Shown: positions 1 to 9,703, numbered from the stretch's first letter. The stretch is DNA of 64,000 nucleotides from Alteromonas sp. CI.11.F.A3 (GCF_032925565.1 NZ_CP136708.1:2666001-2730000); one strand, 5' to 3'. Notes: generated by a model not told the origin, from the letters alone. Program-made: numbers and translations.

Positions 1-1
1 T

Positions 2-1177
2 TCTCGTAGACCAACAGAGGAACTAGAAGCCGAATTACTCCGCTTTTCGCAGAAACGCCCCATGGCGCTAATTTTGCCGTCTCTTTTTTCAGAACTAGAA
101 GGTGATGCCTTACCTCATATTGTTGATGAATTAACAGGCGTACCCTATTTATCTGAAATCGTCATTGGCTTGGATAGAGCCGATATGGCGCAGTACAAAC
201 ATGCGCTTAAGTTCTTCGACAAACTTCCTCAGCATCATCGCGTACTGTGGAACGACGGCCCTCGCTTGAAAGCCCTTGATGAAGAACTACAATCAAAAGG
301 TCTTGCCCCTAAAGAATTAGGTAAAGGCCGTAATGTTTGGTATTGCATGGGCTATGTATTGGCATCCAATCGTGCAGAGTCTGTTGCTCTGCATGATTGC
401 GATATTGTGACTTACAACAAAGACTTGTTGGCGAAGCTTATTTACCCAGTCGCGAACCCTAACTTTAACTATGAGTTCTGTAAGGGTTATTACGCCCGTG
501 TAGCGAACGGTAAAATTAATGGCCGAGTATCTCGCTTATTAGTAACGCCATTATTACGTGCACTTAAGCGCATTATGGGTGATAACGAGTACCTTGAGTT
601 TATGGACAGCTTCCGCTATCCATTAGCCGGTGAGTTTTCGTTCCGCCGCGACGTGCTAAACGATATTCGCATTCCAAGTGACTGGGGCCTAGAAATTGGC
701 GTGTTGTCTGAAATGCATCGCAACTATTCACACAATCGTCTTTGCCAAGCCGACATTTGTGATATTTATGATCACAAACACCAAGATTTGTCGCTTAATG
801 ATGAACATGGTGGCTTATCTAAAATGTCTATCGACATTACTAAAGCCATCTTTAGAAAACTTGCTACTCAAGGTTATACCTTTAGTAACGAGATGTTCCG
901 CTCTATCAAAGCGACCTATTTTAGAATTGCGCTAGACTTCATTGAGACCTATCACAACGATGCAGTAATGAACGGTCTTACTCTTGATATTCACAGTGAA
1001 GAAAAAGCCGTTGAAATGTTTGCCAGTAACATTATGAAAGCTGGTCAGAACTTCTTAGAAAACCCAATGGAAACCCCTTTCATTCCAAGTTGGAACCGAG
1101 TAACCAGCGCTGTGCCAGATATTCTCGAGCGCTTGCTGGAGGCCGTTGAAGCTGACACCGCAGAATTTATGGAGTAA
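2..1177 (+). CDS. Glucosyl-3-phosphoglycerate synthase-like glycosyltransferase (GT81), 5' end cut off
   Basis: This is the C-terminal part of a GT81-type glycosyltransferase, the family that moves glucose from an NDP-sugar to 3-phosphoglycerate and makes glucosylglycerate precursors. The reading frame stays open to the left edge with no stop, so the ATG at 62 is not a credible start and the first residues lie outside the window. An early VALHDCDIVTY segment fits the nucleotide-sugar and metal-binding DxD-type region. LAGEFSFRR and the later WGLEIGVLSEM segment resemble the acceptor side of GpgS proteins. It ends 6 bases before a GH13_18 phosphorylase, so the two are surely co-transcribed. 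The family call is from remembered sequence features; mannosyl-3-phosphoglycerate synthase is the main alternative. Confidence 0.75.
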   Translation, partial: SRRPTEELEAELLRFSQKRPMALILPSLFSELEGDALPHIVDELTGVPYLSEIVIGLDRADMAQYKHALKFFDKLPQHHRVLWNDGPRLKALDEELQSKGLAPKELGKGRNVWYCMGYVLASNRAESVALHDCDIVTYNKDLLAKLIYPVANPNFNYEFCKGYYARVANGKINGRVSRLLVTPLLRALKRIMGDNEYLEFMDSFRYPLAGEFSFRRDVLNDIRIPSDWGLEIGVLSEMHRNYSHNRLCQADICDIYDHKHQDLSLNDEHGGLSKMSIDITKAIFRKLATQGYTFSNEMFRSIKATYFRIALDFIETYHNDAVMNGLTLDIHSEEKAVEMFASNIMKAGQNFLENPMETPFIPSWNRVTSAVPDILERLLEAVEADTAEFME

Positions 1178-1183
1178 TAGACA

Positions 1184-2938
1184 ATGACATGGCAAGTACT
1201 CCATGACAAAGTGAAGCACCATCTAGAATATATCTATGCGGACGTGCCCCTTGAGCATTCATTAGAAAGCTTAACCATGTCTTTAATGGAGACTATGGGC
1301 ATTAAGCCTGATGAAGATGTTTCGCTTCCTCAATCCCATTCTAATTATTGGGACGAGGAAGACATCATCATGATCACCTATGGCGATAGCGTTATTGATG
1401 GCGACGAGCGACCGCTCGTTACCCTTAATCGCTTTTTAAATCGTTATAGTAAGAACACCATCAATAATGTGCATATATTGCCTTTCTTTCCATACAGCTC
1501 AGACGATGGCTTTTCGGTTATCGACTATTCGAGTGTGAATGAAGCCTTGGGCAGTTGGGATGATATTGAAGCTATCGCCAAAGACTATGGATTAATGACC
1601 GATTTGGTTATTAACCATTGTTCAGCACGAAGCGTGTGGTTCGATAATTTCATTAAAGGTGAAGGCCCAGGTTCAGATTTCTTTTTTACCGGGGATCCAG
1701 CGGACGATTTATCTATCGTTACTCGTCCAAGGGTTTCTCCACTATTGCGTGAAACAGAAACTAAAGATGGTACTAAACACGTCTGGTGTACTTTCAGTCA
1801 CGACCAAGTCGATTTTGATTTCAGGAACCCTAAGGTACTTCTTACTTTCATTGATATCATTCGTTTGTATATCGATAAGGGCGCAAAAATATTCCGTTTA
1901 GACGCTGTGGCGTTTTTGTGGAAAATTGTTGGGACTAACTGTATTAACCTTCCTCAGACTCATGAGGTCATTCGGTTAATTCGTACGCTGATTGAACATG
2001 TCGACCCTTCTATTATTATCATTACAGAAACCAATATTCCTAACCGGGAAAATTTGACCTATTTCGGTAATGCCAATGAAGCCCATGCTATTTATAACTT
2101 TTCATTACCGCCATTATTGGTAAACACCTTAGTGACCGGTAATTGTAAGTACTTAAAAAGTTGGATGATGAGCATGCCACCTGCGCAAAATGGTACGGCA
2201 TACTTTAACTTCATTGCATCCCACGATGGGATTGGCCTTCGCCCTGCCGAAGGGTTGTTAGATGATGAAGAAATTTCAGAACTTGTGCATACCATGCAAA
2301 ACTTTGGTGGCAAGATTTCGTGGCGCGCGTCTGATCATGGGCAACAAAAGCCTTATGAAATAAACATTACGTTATTTGATGCGTTACAGGGAACGACAAA
2401 AGGCCCTGATAAATGGCAAATAGACAGATTCATCTGTGCACATGCCATTATGCTGGGAATGGAAGGTATTCCAGGCATTTATATTCATAGTTTATTGGGT
2501 ACGTCTAACGACTATGAAAAAGTCGCAAATACAGGCCAAAATCGCTCGATTAACCGCAGACGTTGGGATTTCAAAGAGCTTGAAGCTCTGCTTGATTCGC
2601 CCTACTCTCAGCACCATAAAGTGTTGACGCGATTGTCTCAATTAATTCGAATTCGTAAAGCGCAGCCTGCATTCCACCCGAATGCCACACAGTTTACATT
2701 GCAGCTTAATGAAAGTATTTTCGGTTACTGGCGCCAAAGCTTAGACAGAAAGCAAAGTATCTTCTGTATTAGTAATGTGTCAGATGAAGAGCAAACTATT
2801 TTACTATCAGATATCAACTTAATTGGTACTGATAACTGGATAGATCTTGTGACTCGCCAACAAATTGCTTTGTCGGATGCCTTTTTGCAATTGAAACCCT
2901 ATCAAACGCTTTGGATAAGCAACCAAGACTTTGAGTAA
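1184..2938 (+). CDS. GH13 subfamily 18 sugar phosphorylase, probably glucosylglycerate phosphorylase
   Basis: A 584-residue sucrose-phosphorylase-like GH13 enzyme, which splits an alpha-glucoside with phosphate to give glucose 1-phosphate. The catalytic triad is visible: nucleophile Asp240 in FRLDA, acid/base Glu282 in ITETN and transition-state Asp348 in ASHDGIG. There is no signal peptide, so it is cytoplasmic. Members of this subfamily act on sucrose, sucrose 6-phosphate, glucosylglycerol or glucosylglycerate, and sequence reading alone cannot decide which. The gene directly upstream is a GT81 synthase for glucosyl-phosphoglycerate, which favours glucosylglycerate. ATG at 1184 follows a GGAG about 10 bases upstream. 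The family assignment is firm; the substrate is inferred from context. Confidence 0.85.
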   Translation: MTWQVLHDKVKHHLEYIYADVPLEHSLESLTMSLMETMGIKPDEDVSLPQSHSNYWDEEDIIMITYGDSVIDGDERPLVTLNRFLNRYSKNTINNVHILPFFPYSSDDGFSVIDYSSVNEALGSWDDIEAIAKDYGLMTDLVINHCSARSVWFDNFIKGEGPGSDFFFTGDPADDLSIVTRPRVSPLLRETETKDGTKHVWCTFSHDQVDFDFRNPKVLLTFIDIIRLYIDKGAKIFRLDAVAFLWKIVGTNCINLPQTHEVIRLIRTLIEHVDPSIIIITETNIPNRENLTYFGNANEAHAIYNFSLPPLLVNTLVTGNCKYLKSWMMSMPPAQNGTAYFNFIASHDGIGLRPAEGLLDDEEISELVHTMQNFGGKISWRASDHGQQKPYEINITLFDALQGTTKGPDKWQIDRFICAHAIMLGMEGIPGIYIHSLLGTSNDYEKVANTGQNRSINRRRWDFKELEALLDSPYSQHHKVLTRLSQLIRIRKAQPAFHPNATQFTLQLNESIFGYWRQSLDRKQSIFCISNVSDEEQTILLSDINLIGTDNWIDLVTRQQIALSDAFLQLKPYQTLWISNQDFE

Positions 2939-2955
2939 CCGAGTCTTTGAGTAAC
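2929..2955 (+). repeat. Short direct repeat spanning the stop codon
   Basis: CTTTGAGTAAC occurs at 2929-2939 and again at 2945-2955, a period of 16 bases. The first copy contains the last codons and TAA stop of the phosphorylase. The second lies in the trailer and supplies an in-frame TGA. It is one of six such duplications in the window. Confidence 0.7.
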
Positions 2956-2988
2956 ATTAGTTTCTTGAGCTTTCCATTCACCTCTTCC

Positions 2989-3014
2989 AAACGGCGCATT
3001 TAGCGCCGTTTTTG
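2989..3014 (+). terminator. Intrinsic terminator after the phosphorylase gene
   Basis: A perfect 9-base stem, AAACGGCGC paired with GCGCCGTTT around a 5-base loop, followed by T residues. It closes the glycosyltransferase/phosphorylase operon, about 50 bases past the stop codon. Confidence 0.85.
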
Positions 3015-3104
3015 TTATAATGTCCTTATCGTCATTGCCTAATACATTGGTTTATTGACTGATTTAGGTGATAATCCCCACCCTCAAATTAGGGAGTGGT
3101 TTTC

Positions 3105-4340
3105 ATGTCTTCAAAATGGTTATCGTTAGAACACGCATTAGAAAAAGCGATTGATGCAACTAGCACCTTAGGTGAATCTGAAACCATTGCGTTGAGCCGC
3201 GCCCTAGGAAGAATTACTGCCTCTGAAGTACACGCTACACTCTCTGTGCCCCCGTGGGATAACTCTGCAATGGATGGCTTCGCTATCAATGCAGCTAGTA
3301 GTCAACCAGATACGCTTATGCCTATTCAGGGCACGATTACCGCTGGTATGGCCGCAGACGAACCATTAAAACCCGGTCACGCAATTAAGATAATGACGGG
3401 CGCGCCAGTACCTCCAGGTGCGGATGCTGTAGTCATGGTAGAAAATACGTCTACTGAAGGCAATCAAGTAAGTATTAATAAGCAACACGCTTGTGGTGAA
3501 AATATTCGCAACAAAGAAGCGGATATTAAAATTGGACAGTCACTGGTAAATCAAGGCGTTCGATTACAGCCACAGCACCTTATGTTGTTGTCTTCACAAG
3601 GCCTAACTACGGTAGAAGTAGTGAAACAAGTTAAGGTGGGCGTGGTCGCCACAGGCTCTGAACTGGCTCAGCCCGGCGAGCCTTGTTTACCCACTCAAAT
3701 CTATGAATCGAACCGAATTGGTGTTAGCGCCTTGCTCTCAGAGTTAGGGGTAGAAATCATTGATTTCGGCATTGTAAAAGATGACGAACAATCACTCACC
3801 AGCCTGTTTAAAGAAGCAAGCGAGCGAGTAGATGTGATGGTAAGTAGTGGCGGCGTGTCTGTTGGCGATGCCGATTACGTGAAAGATGTGATAGACGCTT
3901 TGGGCAGCATCGATTTTTGGAAAGTCGCCATAAAGCCAGGCAAACCTTTCGCTCTAGGCCATATTGGTAACACCTTATTTTGTGGTTTGCCTGGCAATCC
4001 TGTTTCTGCCTTTGTAACCGCTAAACTTCTTGTTACGCCGTTAATTAGAAAAATGCAGGGTGAACGCCACGTTCGTAAGCCGCTAACTGTTAATGCCACA
4101 GTAACTTGTGACATTAAACGTCGTGCTGGCCGACGAGATTTTCAGCGCGCTACCATGACCTACGATGAAAACTTCAATCTTCTCGTCACGCCGTTTCGCA
4201 CACAAAGCTCTGGTGTAATGACATCTATCACCGCAGCAAATTGTTTAATGATGATTCACGAAGACATCAGTCATGTTGAAAAAGGCACCACTTTGCCTGT
4301 TATCCCTTTTGATTTACTTTCACCTGAATCGGATTTGTAA
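3105..4340 (+). CDS. moeA: Molybdopterin molybdenumtransferase MoeA
   Basis: MoeA inserts molybdate into adenylylated molybdopterin to form the molybdenum cofactor in the cytosol. The protein (411 residues from this start) has the typical PPWDNSAMDGFAI segment near residues 49-61, the MTGAPVPPGAD segment, the MoCF-binding domain with SSGGVSVGDADYV, and KPFALG...GLPGNPVSAFV. The frame can open at a GTG at 3096, but ATG 3105 sits 8 bases behind AGGGAG and is preferred. A MATE transporter begins 2 bases after the stop and is probably co-transcribed. A MocA-like nucleotidyltransferase lies just beyond, on the other strand. The assignment is secure. Confidence 0.95.
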   Translation: MSSKWLSLEHALEKAIDATSTLGESETIALSRALGRITASEVHATLSVPPWDNSAMDGFAINAASSQPDTLMPIQGTITAGMAADEPLKPGHAIKIMTGAPVPPGADAVVMVENTSTEGNQVSINKQHACGENIRNKEADIKIGQSLVNQGVRLQPQHLMLLSSQGLTTVEVVKQVKVGVVATGSELAQPGEPCLPTQIYESNRIGVSALLSELGVEIIDFGIVKDDEQSLTSLFKEASERVDVMVSSGGVSVGDADYVKDVIDALGSIDFWKVAIKPGKPFALGHIGNTLFCGLPGNPVSAFVTAKLLVTPLIRKMQGERHVRKPLTVNATVTCDIKRRAGRRDFQRATMTYDENFNLLVTPFRTQSSGVMTSITAANCLMMIHEDISHVEKGTTLPVIPFDLLSPESDL

Positions 4341-4342
4341 CC

Positions 4343-5707
4343 TTGAAGAACAAACGTTATCTACTTGAAGGTAGAGATATAATAAAGCTGGCTTGGCCAT
4401 TACTAATTGCGCAAATCACCCAAATGCTGATGGGCGTAAGCGATACGATTATGGCGGGGCGTTATAGTGCCACTGATATGGCTGCAGTGGCTCTGGGTTT
4501 TAGTATTACCGTTCCCTTATTATGCTTTATACAAGGTATTGCACTTGCCTTACCACCGATTATTTCAAGGCTTCAAGGTACAAAAGACATAACCGGCATT
4601 GCTAATGCCAGCCAACAAGCAGGCTACTTAGTGTGTTTCGTTGGTTTAGCGGTGGCCGCCCTTATTCCCTTTGCCAGCAACATCGTATCGCTATTCCCTA
4701 TGGCAGATGAGCTTCATACTATTACCGTAGATTATGTCGTTTATGTGCTGTGTGCCATGCCAGGTTTTGCACTTTATCAGTGGCTACGAAACTACTGTGA
4801 AGGGTTAGGAAAAACTAAGCCCACCATGTTAATTACTGTTATTGGTTTAATGGCTAATATTATAGGTAACTACCTGTTTATTTACGGCGTGGGCCCTATT
4901 CCCGCTTTTGGTGGCGCAGGTTGTGGTGTCGCAACAGCCATTGTGATTTATACCATGCTAATTGCTACTTTCATTTACGTACGATTTAGCCCAGCACTCA
5001 AAAAATACCAACTGTTTGATACGTACTACAAGCCGTCTGTAGTGGCCATAAAGCGTACCTTTAAGCTTGGCCTTCCTATCGCCATGACATTGCTGTTTGA
5101 AGTGACCTTGTTTGCGGTAGTGGCATTGCTGCTAGCGCCTTTCGGTTCAACCACCGTTGCCGCACACCAAGTAGCCCTTAATTTCTCAGCACTCATGTTT
5201 ATGATACCCATGAGTATTGGTATGGCAGCGTCGATTCGAATTGGTTATCGCATTGGTCAAAACAATAGACGGCAGGCTAAAATTGCGGCCCAGTGCTCAA
5301 TTTTAATTGGGCTTGTTACGGCGGCGTGTACTGCAACCTTCACGCTGAGTGCCAAAGCGTTCATTATTGGACTTTATACCAGCGATGATGCGGTGTACCA
5401 AATGGCTAATGCGCTACTTATTTATGCAGCTATTTTCCAGCTTTCAGACGCTATTCAAGTTATATCGGCGAATGCCCTTCGTGGTTATAAAGATACGACT
5501 GCCATGTTTATCATTACGTTTGTGTCTTATTGGTTAATTGGACTGCCCACCGGCGTAATATTGGGTCGAACTAATTGGATAACGGCAGAGCCTATGTCTG
5601 CTGGCGGCTTTTGGATTGGATTTATTGTGGGGTTAAGTGCAGCTGCCATTATGCTAGGCGCAAGACTTTATTATATTCAGCGACCAAGCTACCGCTACGC
5701 CACCTAA
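4343..5707 (+). CDS. MATE family efflux transporter (NorM-like)
   Basis: A 454-residue inner-membrane antiporter of the multidrug and toxic compound extrusion family, expected to expel cationic compounds using a Na+ or H+ gradient. About twelve hydrophobic segments are evident, with the family start WPLLIAQITQMLMGVSDTIMAG and the repeated second-half motif around GLPIAMTLLFEV. The start is TTG, 2 bases after the moeA stop; a GGAT lies 8 bases upstream inside the moeA end. No ATG occurs before the first conserved segment. Such tight spacing suggests coupling to moeA, though no functional link to molybdenum cofactor is known. The substrate cannot be read from sequence. Confidence 0.9.
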   Translation: MKNKRYLLEGRDIIKLAWPLLIAQITQMLMGVSDTIMAGRYSATDMAAVALGFSITVPLLCFIQGIALALPPIISRLQGTKDITGIANASQQAGYLVCFVGLAVAALIPFASNIVSLFPMADELHTITVDYVVYVLCAMPGFALYQWLRNYCEGLGKTKPTMLITVIGLMANIIGNYLFIYGVGPIPAFGGAGCGVATAIVIYTMLIATFIYVRFSPALKKYQLFDTYYKPSVVAIKRTFKLGLPIAMTLLFEVTLFAVVALLLAPFGSTTVAAHQVALNFSALMFMIPMSIGMAASIRIGYRIGQNNRRQAKIAAQCSILIGLVTAACTATFTLSAKAFIIGLYTSDDAVYQMANALLIYAAIFQLSDAIQVISANALRGYKDTTAMFIITFVSYWLIGLPTGVILGRTNWITAEPMSAGGFWIGFIVGLSAAAIMLGARLYYIQRPSYRYAT

Positions 5708-5722
5708 TTTAAGAGATGCTAT

Positions 5723-5755
5723 GCCTATCGGTTACACGTTTGTGTTCCGATAGGC
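5723..5755. terminator. Hairpin between convergent MATE and MocA-like genes
   Basis: GCCTATCGG pairs perfectly with CCGATAGGC, and inside it ACAC pairs with GTGT around a GTTT loop. The structure covers the stop codon of the minus-strand gene. No long T run follows on either strand, so it may be a weak bidirectional terminator or just a stabilising 3' hairpin. Confidence 0.5.
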
Positions 5756-6373
5756 TTCCCAATCACTAGGCGCATCAATATCAAATGCAGACTCGGGATG
5801 ATTCACCCCAATGGCCTGCCCTTTATTTTTCCAATCTTCTATCACTTTCTTTGCGCCTTTATCACCGCTTAACGCAAGCATGCTATCGAATGCCGCTTTG
5901 GGGAAAATAGCAGGCACTGTTGCTTTTATTTCACCTCGACGATTCTGCCACTGACTGTAAATGATGTGATTGGGGTTTGATGGTATTTCGCTGAGCAATG
6001 CTTGCAGTGTGGCGGTGGTGACACTGGCTAAGTCTGCTAAGTGCACCAACACGTGGGTGTACTGGTTGTCGTTTGCTTGCATAGCATTGCTAACTCCACT
6101 GCGAATACTAGAAGCGATGCCTTCATGCCATGACGGGTTGTAACACACCTTAATCCTATTGCTTTCTGGCACTGCATTTATCGTAATTAAATCAGCAATA
6201 TCGCTGTGCCAACGGCCAGTAACCACATAAGTAGCATCAAGGTGAAGTGCTTGTAACTGCCCTAATGAGTATTGGATTAACGGCAATCCATGATAATGCG
6301 GGGAAAGTAACTTGTTACTGCCGTAACGCTTACTTTCCCCACCCGCCAGCAGTATGCTTGCAATCTTAATCAT
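5732..6373 (-). CDS. MocA-like molybdenum cofactor nucleotidyltransferase family protein
   Basis: A 213-residue NTP-transferase of the MobA/MocA type. The N-terminal LLAGGESKRYGSNKLL is the nucleotide-binding signature, and a VHLADLASV segment corresponds to the metal-site region. Relatives attach CMP or GMP to molybdopterin, which MocA-type enzymes do for molybdenum hydroxylases. Some relatives act on other phosphorylated substrates, so the exact reaction is uncertain. It is the last gene of a minus-strand series behind a MoxR ATPase and a VWA protein, about 100 bases away. That trio resembles accessory genes of CO or xanthine dehydrogenases. No hydroxylase gene is present in the window. Confidence 0.8.
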   Translation of the reverse strand: MIKIASILLAGGESKRYGSNKLLSPHYHGLPLIQYSLGQLQALHLDATYVVTGRWHSDIADLITINAVPESNRIKVCYNPSWHEGIASSIRSGVSNAMQANDNQYTHVLVHLADLASVTTATLQALLSEIPSNPNHIIYSQWQNRRGEIKATVPAIFPKAAFDSMLALSGDKGAKKVIEDWKNKGQAIGVNHPESAFDIDAPSDWEAYRNTNV

Positions 6374-6476
6374 GCTTACTCGTGTTAATTTAGGGTTGTT
6401 GCCGTATTTGCCGCATTCACTGTATTAACCGTATTCATCAGTACTCGTTATACATGCTTTCGAAACGAAACATGCT

Positions 6477-7658
6477 CTAACGTGAACGGCTAAGCGCATT
6501 AATGGCTTGGGTTAGCCCTTCAAGGGTGAGCCCGTACATTCTGTCTTCAACAATCTCTTTAATAATTGAAATAGACGAATAATAAGGCCAATAGTTCTCA
6601 GCTTGTGGGTTTAACCATACCGCTTTATTAAAGTGGTTCAGTATACGGCCTAGCCACGCACTACCTGGCTCTTCGTTCCAATGTTCTACACTTCCACCAG
6701 GATAGGTAATCTCATAAGGCCCCATGGTGGCATCGCCAACAAAGATGACTTTATAGTCTTTACCGTAACGGTGAATTATATCGTGAACCGATACCCGCTC
6801 TTTTTCACGGCGCAGGTTATCTTTCCATACTTCTTCATACACGCAGTTATGAAAATAGAAGTACTCAAGGTATTTAAACTCACTCTGCACTGCGGAGAAG
6901 AGCTCTTGGGTAGTTTTGACGTGAGGATCCATAGAGCCGCCCACATCAAAAAACATTAACACCTTTACCGCGTTATGACGCTCGGGTGACATGTGAATAT
7001 CTAACATGCCCCCTTTTTTGGCCGTTTCACCAATAGTGGTGGCCACATCAAGTTCTTCACTGGCACCGGTTCTGGCGAACTTACGTAATTTACGCAAAGC
7101 CACTTTAATATTTCTTGTGCCTAGCTCAACATCGGCAGATAAGTTTTTAAACTCGCGCTTATCCCATACCTTTACCGCAGAGTTACGACGGTTGCCTTTT
7201 TGACCAATACGAATACCTTCAGGGTTGTCGCCATACGCGCCAAAGGGAGACGTTCCCCCCGTACCAACCCACTTGTTGCCACCTTGATGTCGCTTTTCTT
7301 GCTCTTCAAGGCGCTTTTTAAGGGTATCCATTAAGGCTTCTAGACCGCCAGACTGTCGCAGTGCTTCACGCTCTTCTGCACTTAAGGTTTTCTCGATTTG
7401 CTTACGTAACCATTCTTCGGGGATTTCTTTACCGAATAAATCGATAGATTCCACCCCTTCAAAATAATCGGCAAATGCCCGGTCGAATTTATCGTATTGA
7501 GATTCGTCCTTCACCATAATGGTTCGAGACAAACTATAGAAGCCTTCTAAATCTGCATAAACAATATGCTTTTCCAAGGCGTGGAGTAAATCAAGTAGCT
7601 CTCGCAAGCTTACCTTTACTTGATATTTTCGCAGCGTGAAAAAGAATTGAATAAGCAT
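6477..7658 (-). CDS. VWA domain protein, CoxE-like, partner of MoxR
   Basis: A 393-residue soluble protein with a C-terminal von Willebrand A domain. VLMFFDVGGSMD near residues 233-244 is the metal-site (MIDAS) motif; the second position of the usual DxSxS is Gly here (Asp238, Gly240, Ser242). The N-terminal half is charged and helical with a Lys/Glu-rich stretch near residues 95-125. Proteins of this kind work with MoxR-type AAA+ ATPases as chaperones that insert metals or mature enzyme complexes. Its ATG overlaps the stop of the moxR gene in a TAATG junction, so translation is coupled. The target protein is unknown. Confidence 0.85.
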   Translation of the reverse strand: MLIQFFFTLRKYQVKVSLRELLDLLHALEKHIVYADLEGFYSLSRTIMVKDESQYDKFDRAFADYFEGVESIDLFGKEIPEEWLRKQIEKTLSAEEREALRQSGGLEALMDTLKKRLEEQEKRHQGGNKWVGTGGTSPFGAYGDNPEGIRIGQKGNRRNSAVKVWDKREFKNLSADVELGTRNIKVALRKLRKFARTGASEELDVATTIGETAKKGGMLDIHMSPERHNAVKVLMFFDVGGSMDPHVKTTQELFSAVQSEFKYLEYFYFHNCVYEEVWKDNLRREKERVSVHDIIHRYGKDYKVIFVGDATMGPYEITYPGGSVEHWNEEPGSAWLGRILNHFNKAVWLNPQAENYWPYYSSISIIKEIVEDRMYGLTLEGLTQAINALSRSR

Positions 7659-8494
7659 TAGCGGCGCGCCATAAATACCAATTTTTCGAACAAGTGAATA
7701 TCTTGCTCGTTTTTAAGTAATGCACCATAAAGTGGTGGAATTGCGGCTTTACCGTCTTTAGATTGCAAAGCTTCAGGTGGAATGTCTTCAGCCACCAGCA
7801 GTTTCAACCAGTCGATAAGTTCTGATGTAGACGGTTTTTTCTTAAGCCCAGGTACGTCTCTAATCTCAAAGAAAGCTTTTAATGCTTCATCAAGCAGCTT
7901 TTTCTTTAAGTCAGGGAAATGCACATCTACGATTTGCTGCATTTCTTCAGGGGTAGGAAATTTAATATAATGGAAGAAACAACGACGTAGGAAGGCGTCT
8001 GGCAGCTCTTTTTCATTATTTGATGTGATAATTACGATGGGGCGTACTTTGGCCACTACGCGCTCTTGAGTCTCATAAACAAAGAATTCCATCTTATCGA
8101 GCTCAAGCAATAAGTCGTTTGGAAACTCAATATCCGCTTTATCTATTTCATCAATTAATAGAATAGGACGATTGCCCGCCTCAAATGCCTGCCACAATTT
8201 TCCTTTAACAATATAATTGCCAATGTCGTGGACACGATCGTCGCCTAGCTGTGAATCACGAAGACGAGATACGGCATCGTATTCGTACAAGCCTTGTTGT
8301 GCTTTTGTAGTAGATTTGATGTGCCACTGAATTAATTCGGTACCAAGACTCTCTGCTAATTCCTCTGCCAACATGGTTTTACCGGTGCCCGGCTCACCTT
8401 TGATAAGCAGTGGACGCTCTAGCGTAATGGCGGCATTCACGGCAAGTTGCAAATCTTTTGTAGCGATATAATTCGACGTTCCACTAAAAGCCAT
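7658..8494 (-). CDS. MoxR-family AAA+ ATPase
   Basis: A 278-residue ATPase with Walker A GEPGTGKT, Walker B ILLIDEID and the sensor/arginine segment ITSNNEKELPDAFLRRC. MoxR proteins couple ATP hydrolysis to maturation of protein complexes, usually together with a VWA protein encoded next door, as here. The open frame extends upstream to 8560. ATG at 8494 is chosen because it begins MAFSGTSNYIAT, the usual N-terminus of this group, and has a GAGGT about 9 bases upstream. It is the first gene of the moxR-VWA-MocA-like series. Confidence 0.9.
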   Translation of the reverse strand: MAFSGTSNYIATKDLQLAVNAAITLERPLLIKGEPGTGKTMLAEELAESLGTELIQWHIKSTTKAQQGLYEYDAVSRLRDSQLGDDRVHDIGNYIVKGKLWQAFEAGNRPILLIDEIDKADIEFPNDLLLELDKMEFFVYETQERVVAKVRPIVIITSNNEKELPDAFLRRCFFHYIKFPTPEEMQQIVDVHFPDLKKKLLDEALKAFFEIRDVPGLKKKPSTSELIDWLKLLVAEDIPPEALQSKDGKAAIPPLYGALLKNEQDIHLFEKLVFMARR

Positions 8495-8590
8495 TCTGGT
8501 TTTACCTCTTTCGTTCTGATTCGTCATGTAAAATAACAATAACATATAGCGAAAAAGCACTTTGCATTTTCACGTTTGGGACCAATGATA

Positions 8591-8613
8591 TAGGGGTATG
8601 ACGAAATCCCCTA
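8591..8613. promoter_or_regulatory. Inverted repeat upstream of cysK
   Basis: TAGGGG and CCCCTA form a dyad with an 11-base centre, between the divergent moxR and cysK genes. A possible -10 (TATTAT, 8636-8641) for cysK lies about 25 bases downstream with no good -35, as expected for an activator-dependent promoter. Whether a CysB-type regulator binds here is not shown by the sequence. Confidence 0.35.
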
Positions 8614-8695
8614 ATTCAGGCTATGAATTATTAACTATTATAAAGGTCGTACAGATCACGACTGCTGGGATTTCCTAACTAGGTAAGGATTAATA

Positions 8696-9661
8696 ATGCA
8701 AGTATTTGACGACAACTCTCTTTCTATTGGCCGCACGCCTCTAGTTAAATTAAACCGCGTTACTTCTGGTAATGTTTACGCAAAGGTAGAGTCTCGTAAC
8801 CCTAGCTTTAGCGTTAAATGTCGTATTGGCGCCAATATGATTTGGGACGCAGAAAAACGTGGCGTGCTTACCCAAGGTAAAGAAATTGTAGAGCCTACCA
8901 GTGGTAACACAGGTATTGCCCTTGCGTTTGTTGCAGCATCACGTGGTTACAAACTAACGCTTACCATGCCTAGCAGCATGAGCTTAGAGCGCAGAAAGCT
9001 ATTAAAAGCCCTTGGTGCAAGCTTAGTATTAACGGAAGCGCCAAAAGGCATGAAGGGTGCGGTTGCCGCAGCACAAGAAATTGTGGCATCTGATCCTGAA
9101 AAGTACGTGTTACTTCAGCAGTTCGATAACCCAGCTAACCCTGCTATTCACGAAAAGACCACAGGTCCTGAAATTTGGAATGACACCGACGGTAAAGTAG
9201 ATGCATTCGTAGCAGGCGTAGGTACAGGCGGAACCATTACTGGTGTTAGCCGTTACCTTAAAAACACCCAAGGTAAAGCTATTACCTCTATTGCGGTAGA
9301 GCCTACTGACTCGCCGGTTATTACCCAAGCCATGAATGGTGAAGAACTAACACCTGGGCCACACAAAATTCAAGGTATTGGTGCAGGCTTCATTCCAGGT
9401 AACTTGGACTTAAGCTTGATTGACGAAGTTGAGCAAGTAACCAACGATGAATGTATGGAGATGGCTCACCGCTTGATGACCGAAGAAGGTATTCTTGCCG
9501 GTATTTCTTCTGGTGCAGCAGTAGTGGCAGCAAAACGCTTTGCTGAGCGTCCAGAGAATAAAGACAAGATTGTAGTTGTACTACTAGCCAGTGGTACCGA
9601 GCGTTACCTAAGTAGCCCATTATTTGCGGGCGCATTTGGCGACCAAGAAGAAACACAATAA
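8696..9661 (+). CDS. cysK: Cysteine synthase A (O-acetylserine sulfhydrylase)
   Basis: A 321-residue PLP enzyme that makes L-cysteine from O-acetylserine and sulfide. It matches enterobacterial CysK nearly throughout: Lys41 in [14 protein letters not shown] is the PLP lysine, [16 protein letters not shown] binds the substrate carboxylate, and [10 protein letters not shown] binds the PLP phosphate. The conserved [10 protein letters not shown] and GISSGAA segments are also present. Length is normal for CysK and the sequence favours CysK over CysM. It is monocistronic, with its own promoter region and a strong terminator. A trans-sulfuration enzyme gene lies about 8 kb away. Confidence 0.97.
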   Translation: MQVFDDNSLSIGRTPLVKLNRVTSGNVYAKVESRNPSFSVKCRIGANMIWDAEKRGVLTQGKEIVEPTSGNTGIALAFVAASRGYKLTLTMPSSMSLERRKLLKALGASLVLTEAPKGMKGAVAAAQEIVASDPEKYVLLQQFDNPANPAIHEKTTGPEIWNDTDGKVDAFVAGVGTGGTITGVSRYLKNTQGKAITSIAVEPTDSPVITQAMNGEELTPGPHKIQGIGAGFIPGNLDLSLIDEVEQVTNDECMEMAHRLMTEEGILAGISSGAAVVAAKRFAERPENKDKIVVVLLASGTERYLSSPLFAGAFGDQEETQ

Positions 9662-9703
9662 TTAGCTTTACCACCCCCGTTACGCGGGTACGAGTAAAAT
9701 AAC

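Noticed and set aside
62..64. ATG at 62 as the start of the glycosyltransferase
   Set aside because: The frame is open to the left edge with protein-like sequence, and the family start lies further upstream.
3096..3104. GTG at 3096 as the moeA start
   Set aside because: It overlaps the AGGGAG ribosome site that serves the ATG at 3105.
8495..8695. A riboswitch before cysK
   Set aside because: Only a simple dyad and promoter-like sequence are visible; there is no long structured leader.
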